A stretch of DNA of 64,000 bases, taken from contig LR990056.1 in assembly GCA_905147135.1 (NCBI GenBank), positions 9,124,001-9,188,000 of the forward strand. The letters are read 5' to 3'. Both the position numbers and the translations under genes were made by a program. Of the stretch, positions 50,501 through 59,500 are shown in pieces. Origin of the DNA: Blastobasis lacticolella (lineage: Eukaryota > Arthropoda > Insecta > Lepidoptera > Blastobasidae). A model generated the notes under the pieces. The model had not been told where the DNA came from. It saw only the letters and a list, made by a program, of their open reading frames with translations, and did no database searches. Every line of letters starts with the position of its first letter. Position 1 is the first letter of the stretch.

Positions 50501-53500
50501 ACACTCTCGCAACTAAATACCCTATATATGGTGACAAAACGAATTCGATAGCGCGTTCTAAAGTACGCCCAGCGACATCTTGTGGTAGAAAACGGAACCT
50601 ATCTTAGACACATCTATATATGTATCATTTATAAACAAAATATGGGCGCATTTTCATTGGTCGATAAATCGGTCGTTAGCCCGAATTCGGGGACTTCCCG
50701 CATGCGGGCTAACGACCAATGAAATTCATCGGTCAATAACTCGGTCGATTCAATGCGTACGGAGACTTACCGCATTCGGGATAGCGACCAATGAAATTAA
50801 TCAGTCGATAACTTGGTCGATACAAAGCATTCGGGGACTCCCTCACAGGCGGATACTACACACACGATATATATCGTGATACGTATCGTGATCAATATCG
50901 AGTAATATTTTGGATCGCAAGTCGACCCTACACACACGATAAGTTGCTATAGTATTAGCATTAGGATTGAAAAAACGCGTCAAGAGAAAAAAATGAGTAA
51001 AATTATGAGGATTAGGATCTTGTTGACTTTTTATACTTTTATAGTAACTGTCCAGGTGCATAGTAGCCACAGCGGCTTGAAAATAAACACAAACTATGAA
51101 AATAAATTTGAAATTACGTTATTTATCTGTCAGTTTGACAGAAATGTCGTGATAAATATAGACTAGATACTACACGCTCGATATATATCGCACGATAGTT
51201 AATACGGATCGTAGATTTCTGGATTTTCGGAAATCCTGTGATCCGTATCACGATTCGTGATGCTCTAGGCTACACACTCGATAAATATCGTGATCCTGCG
51301 TGTATCACGATATATATCGTGTGTGTAGTATCCGCCATTGCACCTCGGTCATTAGACGTCATCAGTCAACATGGTTCTTTCGCACCTTGCATGCGGACGC
51401 TAACGACCAATGAAAATGCACCTTATCTAGTACGAGTATACCACATCGAATTAAAAGTAAATTATTAAATATGTTTGATGTACATGTAATGGATATTAAT
51501 GGCATATATACAATTTTTGGCGACTCTGGGTTTTTTAGCCCAGACCTTTATTTGTGTTCTGCGAAGCAGTCTGCGAAAAATTCAAGTGTATCTATCACGG
51601 TTCTAAAGATACAGCCTTATCACACACTTCTATTGGTTCCTATTTTACCATATGAAGACGGAACTGTGTAATAGTCGTATCATGTTAAACCAACAATAAG
51701 TCTAAATTTCAAATAAATTACACAATATTTATATTATATGACGTGTAGTCTAGGAGACACTGTAAAAATATAGTGATTTTATTGAGGTAGTTGTCTCACA
51801 GACACACGCGTCATGTTTTTTTTTTTCGAAAAAATACCGTGAATAATGTCGTACTTCATAGACAGGTACCGCCCCTTTAGTAAAGTGCTACGAATAACGA
51901 ATAACAACAGACAATCAAAAATCGGTATTCAAATAAAATAATCGAACCTTTAAAATTAATATTTAATTGTTTAGGTAATTATATTATTTTTTGTATATAA
52001 ATTCTAATTCCTTGTTTGGATTTTTCCCTTTAATACCAATGATTTCTGAACGATACTGCGGAATAGGCTGACTGACTGAATAAAAGAAATACGCACGTGT
52101 CGAAATCGTCGTTGTGGAAGGGTTTTTAATGTCATATTAAATAATGATTAATTAAAAAAAATAGTTTAAAAATAATTTGTTTTGTGTAAATAGATACAGT
52201 TCCATGCAACTATCGATTAAAAGTTCTATGAGAATGATAAATCGATAACCGAATAGTATTATTAACAATTACCAGATCCCTAGTGTCAGCTTTCAAAATA
52301 TCATATTACATTCCTGACCTATCGGCATAATGAGAGTTGTAATGGAGAAAGCTTATAAAACGTAATATCATCGCGAAATTATTAAAATTTTATAGCTAGC
52401 CAATTTTTTTATATTGATGTTTAAAATATGACTAATTCGCTATGAAACGAACGCATTCTTGGCATGAAATTATGAACACACCCGGAAAAAGGTATGGATG
52501 CACAAAGTTATCTGACCCGGTGGCCAAAACTGCAACCAAGTGTCACCATTTCGAAATGTCATGTCAATGCCATTAACAGCGACGATGTCACCAGAGGGCC
52601 TATCGGCTATCTCAGTGGACAACTGAATTTGACATAAAAAAATCTGACACTACTCTAATTTGGTACTAATTTGGTAGACGCTATTGCCAGTTTTCAACGT
52701 AGATGACGTGGTGTAGAATTATCTAGTGTCAAATACAGTTGTCAACTGAGTTAGCCAATAGCCCCGCAGGTCAGATTAAGTCTGTGGCACTACATAGACA
52801 GACAGGTAAAAAAACCATGGTTCTGACATTGACAATGACAGGCATGTCATTGTCTTTGTCATACACTGCCACTAATGTTGAATGAAACTCCTTATTCCGT
52901 TAGGAAGACCTACCCTGTGGTTGTGATTTCTATGACGAAAACAGGCTGTAGAACCAAGTTTCGCTTATGACTCTTTTCTGAGTTATGTATATTAGTTGAA
53001 CAATTGTTGCTATTACGGTGAGGGAAAACATCGTGATGAAACCAATAGGCTACTTACGTTAGGCTGTTGCCAATAATTATCTGATTTCAATGATTGAAAT
53101 GGTTACTTTTGTGATTCTGTATTATCGATTTCATGGGTTCAATTGCTAACAAAGTTCCATTGCAATAAACTCAGAAATCGATCATAGGCAATCGCATAAG
53201 TAACAATTTCAATTATTGAAATCAGAATTAGGCGACTGAATCCATGAGCCAATCTGGTCAGGTTCCCCTGTTAACAGGGTCATGGAGGACAGATGGCACT
53301 CTCTCCACTGTAATTACCTGATCTACCAAATCTTGGATCATAGTCAAGGCAGACCCCAGGCCCTCACGCGCGATAACACATCCGAGACATGAACGCCAAG
53401 GTGACCATGTTGTACATACCATGATTCTAAGGAAATCTAGTTCTTATGCTAGTTCATTTTGGGCACATCCATCGGCCATTTTATGTAACATCAAAAGGTA

Positions 53501-56500
53501 TGCCGCGGCACGCCGCAATTACTGTTTTCTCAATGCATTACACGCATTATTGAACATAATGCTTTCCCCTCTTATAAGGAGTTTATCTTTGCTTATTGAT
53601 TTCTCTTCGCTATGACGAAAAAAACTTCTTACTCCGGGCGTAAAAGGGGTTTCTTCTTTCGTCATTTACTCTACGGCTTGCGGGCCGTTCTTTATTTTGT
53701 GGTCGCAGTTTTGCTAAAAATATTTATTTTTCAAAAAATAATTGTGTAGGATTGGCTAGACTTAGTTTTTTTTTCACCTGATACGAGTTCCGTATTTTGC
53801 ATTTTTTCGTTTTTCATTCACTTTGTACCGGCTGGATCTTAGTGAACACCTTTTATGAACCGCTAGACCGCATCCTACAAACTATAGGAAGCCACTGAGA
53901 ACGCGGTTATTACAATTTAAAAATACTGTCACGGCTAAAGAGGGCAAACTGTTTTTTATTCTGCGGTGTTTGTGGGACTACCACGTCTGCTGCAGAGGGA
54001 TAAGCAAAAATATGTATAAACTTATAAAATATCTACAAGTTATTGGTATATCTGTGTTAATTTTTAGGACCTTCTTTGTGGTGAATGGCGGAAAAGTAGC
54101 GGGCTTAAAAACATGTCTAAAGCGAGTTGAAGATGGTATGCCGGGAAAAGTATTTCGTCCTCCTGCGATTATCAACGCGACTAAGGTGAGTTTAGCCGTT
54201 TGGTGTTCGGCTGAGTAGAATGTGACACCAACGGGTATCGAGTCACCCAACCAACAAATAACCAACCAGTCAGTACGACCATGTATTTATAGGCAGACTA
54301 CATTGGGGACAGGACAATGAATTGGAATGAACATGACGTTCGTCTAAATTGACTTCTGAAGAAAATGACCTGCCTCGCTAAAAGATGAGAACCTCTTTCG
54401 GTTACTAATGAGGAGGAGGCTCCAGCAGTAAACTGTTACGAGCTACTGATGTGATGGTGCATGAGAGCTTTGATTAGTTTTTTTTGTACCACTAAGGTGG
54501 CAAACAAGCTTACGGCCTGCCTGATGGTAAGCAGTGACCGCAGCCTATGTACGTTTGCAATACCAGGGGCATCACCCACGCGTTGCCGACCCCGTAAAAT
54601 CCTTTTAACCCCTTTCTTGAAGAACTCCATGTTATACTCTCCAGGGAAAACCTCTCCAGGTAGTTCATTCCACAACCTTAGTGTGCGTGGGGGAAAATTC
54701 CTTTGGAACCGCACAGTTCGCGACCAATTTGACTCCAAGGTGTGAGGATGAACTCTCTGTCGGTGGCGAGCGGTGCGATGATAGAATGTAGCTGTAGGCA
54801 TCATGTCAAACAGTTCTTCAGAACAAACACCGTTGTACAAGCGGTAGAACACACAAAGTCTTTATAACGAATGACTGCCTGATGACTGGTGATGGTGTTA
54901 TCCTGCAGGGAACCGGCGTATCTCTGCGTAGTACGGTGCGGGCTGCTGAGAGTGCGCTGGCCGCGTCGCCACTCGCTCTGGTCGCCTACGCGCCGCCGCG
55001 GCCCCCGCGCCGCCTCTTGCGCCAGCTTGCCAAGATTGCAGGTCTGTATTTCTAATCTATCTACAAAAACAGAACACTGTCAACATAATTATCATCCAAG
55101 CGGTTAACTTCGACATCGCCAGGACCCGATTTCCTGATCTTACTCCCTCATTTCGCTCTGTTTTCGAAATCATCACGTCGTATGCATCATCATTGAAAGT
55201 TCTCGGGCAGGCTTTTGACGCAGACTGCGTGTCCGAGTTTTGTGGATGTCAGATATTATTCTGGTAATAGTACAATAAGTAAGTAGTGGTGGCGCCCTTT
55301 GCGCTCGAAGCGAGCTACTAGTATCATATAATTTGCTACCATAAAAATCTTTTGTGCTGCCTCTTCACGGCTTATCGCATTGTAATTCCGCATTTTTTAT
55401 TAGAACAAGATACTGAAAAATATGCAAGTATATGCAGTATAACTAATAGTTGAATATTGTAGGTATCAGCATCCCAGAAGGCGCTGACGCATCGAGCACC
55501 CTTTCCGAATTGGGCATAGTTGTTGAGGTGGCCCCTGCGATCTCCATCTTCTTAAATGACGTGCACGGCCTTAATATCGACGAGACGGTCATTCCACATT
55601 TGACTATTCAGAAGTAAGTTACAGTGTGTGATTACATGTAATTAGAGCGAACAATTACAAGAAAAAAAAAAAGACTATTCCAATAGTGATCGAGCCTAAC
55701 AAAATAATTAATTACATTACCGATATTTTCTAAAATGTCTATTTAAACTAGCTTAATAACAATTTATTCATATTCAGTATTCAGCCTAATCGGAACATTA
55801 AAATGTGGGTGACTTTATAGCACTTAAACGGAAAATATAGCTTTTAATTAATTGCCCATATACCATATCCTTTAAATATTTCTTACGTTGTCAATGGTTG
55901 TTTAACAGAATCCAAGACTTAGACAACAAAGTATTGGGGTATGAATTCAAAGAAGTGTCCGGACTTGCAACCTCCTTCCAGTATGTAGAACCGGATGAAC
56001 TATCGGCGACAGTCGAAATTGTATCCAAGCCGACGTTGATTTCTGCTTGTGATTCGGTAAGTAATAAGCATTTTAGGTAACGAGTATTCCGCTGTGTTGT
56101 TACTATGAAGAAAACTGAGACGTACATTGCCGAGCATTCTCTCAATTCCAAGTAATGTGACATGATGTGACTCTATTCAATATTCCAAATATTTATTTAG
56201 TAATACATAAATTTTTACAAAGACACCCCCTGTCTCATTCCATTCGTCTGTTATAACTACCTGCTTTTTTAGTCATGGTAGGTGATAACGGAAGGTGCAT
56301 TTTCGCGAGAGTATCTCTGATATTGTAATATATTTAAGATAAAAAAAAAACGCAAAGAAGGCTCCAACTCATGGACTTACTACCCAAAGGGACTGCGCAC
56401 TGCTTTGACTAAAACCGGGCAGAGCGAGAGTCACCATCGATAGTCCTTTGTCCCTTTCTAACAGTGTAAACACAATGTTATTGGCATAATCACCGTCATT

Positions 56501-59500
56501 CTAAATTGACAAGTGTCATGTTTGGTGTTGCCATTATTGGAGAAATATATTTACCGTGAATTAAGTATTATTATGAGGTAATCCGTACAATCCGAAAAGT
56601 AGTTGTCAAAATACCTTTTGATCTACTGAACGTTTCTCCGACAAACGTCGAGTCGACATTATTATTAACCTACGATTTTTAGTTCCACAAAACAGATAAA
56701 AGAGTTCGGTAACGATTTATCCTACAACACTAGTTTCTAAAGAGAAGTGATAGTACTCGTCGATATCTACATTTCGGGTGACAGCTGTCAAACTTAAATG
56801 TGTTATAACTCGGAACCCATTGGTTCTAGAACACTAGTTTCTAAAGAGATATGAAAGTACTCGTTGAGATCTACATTTCGGATGACAGTTCTAAGTTTGA
56901 CAGCTGTTATACAAAATGTAGAATAAATATTGTCCACGAATATTTATTTATCATTTCTCTCTAGAAACTAGTGTTTTAGGACCAATGGGTACCGAGTTAC
57001 AAAAGATTTAACTTTGACAGCTGTCATACGAAATGATGATCTCGAGGAGTGCTATCATTTCACTCTAGGAACTAATGTTCTAGGGCCAATAGTTTCCGAG
57101 TAGCAGGGTAAGCTTGGGCTGGACCCTGGTGAAAACATGACCTTCAGATTGCACCCGGTCCAGCTCTGCCTGGCCCTGAGGTCGGTGTCCGCGCCAAATA
57201 ATAAAAGTAATTCGGAATTTGCATCAACAATGGTGGCAACACTAGAAAGGGACACAGGACTATCGATGGTGACTCTCGTTCTGCCCGGTTTTAGTCAAAG
57301 CAGTGCGCAGTCCCTTTGGGTAGTAAGTCCATGCTCCAACTCATGACAAGAATATTCTTTGTCTGCTTTTCTGAAATAGTGAAATTTAGATGTTATGGCC
57401 AAGGTGAAATTGAAGTTATGGTCCACTACATTATGGTTTGTCATTGAAACGTTAAGAAGCTCAAATTCATTGATTATTATGGTGGAATTTCAAATAGGTA
57501 GCCGCCAATGTTTAAAAGTATGATATGAGAAAATAATAATAAAGACTCATTTTTATGTATGCCCACAAAGATAAAAATATCTAGTTTCTATATTTTGTTT
57601 AGTTTGTGACTGGCGTAAATCGAATTTTTCCGAATCAGTAACGAATCAGTAATTTTTAGCGGATAGGGGTGAATGGAGAAAGATAAGCTTTTTTCATGTC
57701 ATAGGGTAGGTGTACAGTCAAGCGGGCCACCTGATGGAAAGTGGTCATTACTGCCTATAGACATTTTGGAAACACTAAGAGTATCGGCAATGCGTTGCTC
57801 ACCTCTATACACTTTGCTCTGGCAGAAAAAAGGCAAATACCCCTCAACTGGGCAAATACCAAAGCCACGGTTCCCAAAATCCCTACCCCATGGAGCACTG
57901 GAGGCCTTACTCACCGGCAGAAACACAATACTATTTAAAAGAGTATTGTCCAGCTGCGGTATTCTGCAAGGTACTGCCCCAGTCCGGCGGCTCCAATTCG
58001 AACGGGATACCCCGATATGCCCTACCTCTCTTAAAACTGCCCTACTGTACCGACCCCAAATGAATGGGATAAGGGCAGGCAAATGATGATCTCTATATGT
58101 ATTTTTCAGCCTGGTAACGAGATAGACGTGAGCTTGCCCCACATAGCAATATTCCCCGGGCTGGAGGATAACAACGTGCGCTTCAATGCGCTATGCGAGC
58201 GACTTAAGTTGGCGGCAGTAGTGCTGCAACGCGGCCTCGACTACCCGCGTGAGACGATATCTGAAACCGCATATCGTTTCACGGATGTCAGTAATATTCC
58301 ACTTTCATTTATATTTGTGTAATTTTAAACTCTGCTTGATCATGCGCTGTGGCCTAGGCTTTAGCCTGGGCTGCAGCATCTAGCGCGATCGAGCAGCCAC
58401 CCGGCGCCACAGTAAAATAAATCTTGCTTAGTGACACATGACTGCTCGTAATTTGAATTTGATATTTCTTTCCGCATTAACGTGCTTAGCTGGATACATT
58501 TTTTTTCGACAGGTTTTACTGAAACGAACGCAAGTCAAAAAGAGATTCTGTCTACTCGGATATGAGACTGGTGTGATAATTGCCCTAGAAGTAGCATCAA
58601 TACTGGAAAAACTTGGTGAGTTATTTATTTACTTCAGTGTTAGATTATCGTTATTAAGGGTAGCTGATGAGTCCATGGTCCGGCAAATCTATGATGGAAA
58701 TATCCATCACTCAACGGAAGGTACGGTGGACGCTAATCTAGATAATCGTATGTCAAGTGAGCCTGATAGCCTGTATACCGACGGTGATTCTAAACTGAGT
58801 GCTCCCGAATTGGTTATTGTATTACCGCGCCTTGTTGCGCTCTCATACTAGGATAGTCCCGTTTTCGTGGAACACTGCCCATATGCACCCTGTGACCAAA
58901 AAAGGCGACAGATCGGTCCCATCGAATTACAGGCCTATCGCTATTACCTGCCTTTTCTCTAAGGTGATAGGGCAAGTTACTTGGAGCTGTCACGTCGTAA
59001 CTAATGTTTTCCAGGCAAAATCTAGACTCCGTAGGCTGGAAAATGGGCAGCAACGTTTTCTATTGTTATATTTATAATACTGCGATCTCCAACCCGCCTG
59101 CCAAGCGTGAATTTTATGATAATAACTTCCCCTCTCGTAGGAGAGGCCTAAGTGCAGGACTGCAAGTGCGCTGTTATAGGCTGTGATGATGATGATGATG
59201 ATGATTATAGAACGCAGTGCGTTAACTTAGCAAATAGTCGCTAACGTGCACTGTGAGAAGTATTTTACTTCGCATAATAAAGCTAAATTATTTAGAATGA
59301 ATTCGACCAAACGAGAGTAAATTTTATTCTTAGATTAAATTGCCAGTAAATCTAGAGTATGCAATTTTACGTTTATAATTTGAAAAATATTGATCCTATT
59401 CGGAAATGAAATGGAATGAAATTACATTTTTGTTGCTTTATGATACCACATCTAAAGCTCGCAATACAAACTACACATATACTTACAGCTGGCAGTAAGT

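Larger units (their letters stand above)
45830..50610 (-). mobile_element. Pao/BEL LTR retrotransposon, recently inserted but internally deleted
   Basis: Two 200-bp LTRs (45830-46029 and 50411-50610) that look identical, starting TG and ending CA, with a 5-bp target duplication CATCT (45825-45829 and 50611-50615). Read on the minus strand, the primer-binding site next to the 5' LTR begins TTGGTGCCGAAACC, and a purine-rich tract (TTGGTGGGCGGAA) abuts the 3' LTR. Gag, protease and the start of RT are in one frame (47583-50057), followed by late RT and RNase H (46585-47586). The RT palm with its YVDD and most of the integrase are missing. Confidence 0.95.
39808..52346 (+). repeat. Segmental duplication, copy B
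   Basis: Direct partner of 2150-17558. It begins in intron 28 of the synthase-like gene, carries exons 29-32 and ends in intron 32. Copy B has a Pao/BEL insertion (45830-50610) and a MITE (50644-51423) absent from copy A. It lacks the Jockey element and the 5.7-kb transporter segment of copy A. At the deletion point (51555-51559) TGTTC joins sequence equivalent to 11084 directly to that equivalent to 16761. Confidence 0.93.

Noticed and set aside
50848..51336. A CRISPR-like array because of repeated palindromes
   Set aside because: Only terminal inverted copies and irregular internal palindromes, with no regular spacers, in a eukaryotic context.
57673..58142. Overlapping frames of 137 and 147 residues on opposite strands
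   Set aside because: They lie in a repeat-like intronic segment; neither shows a domain.
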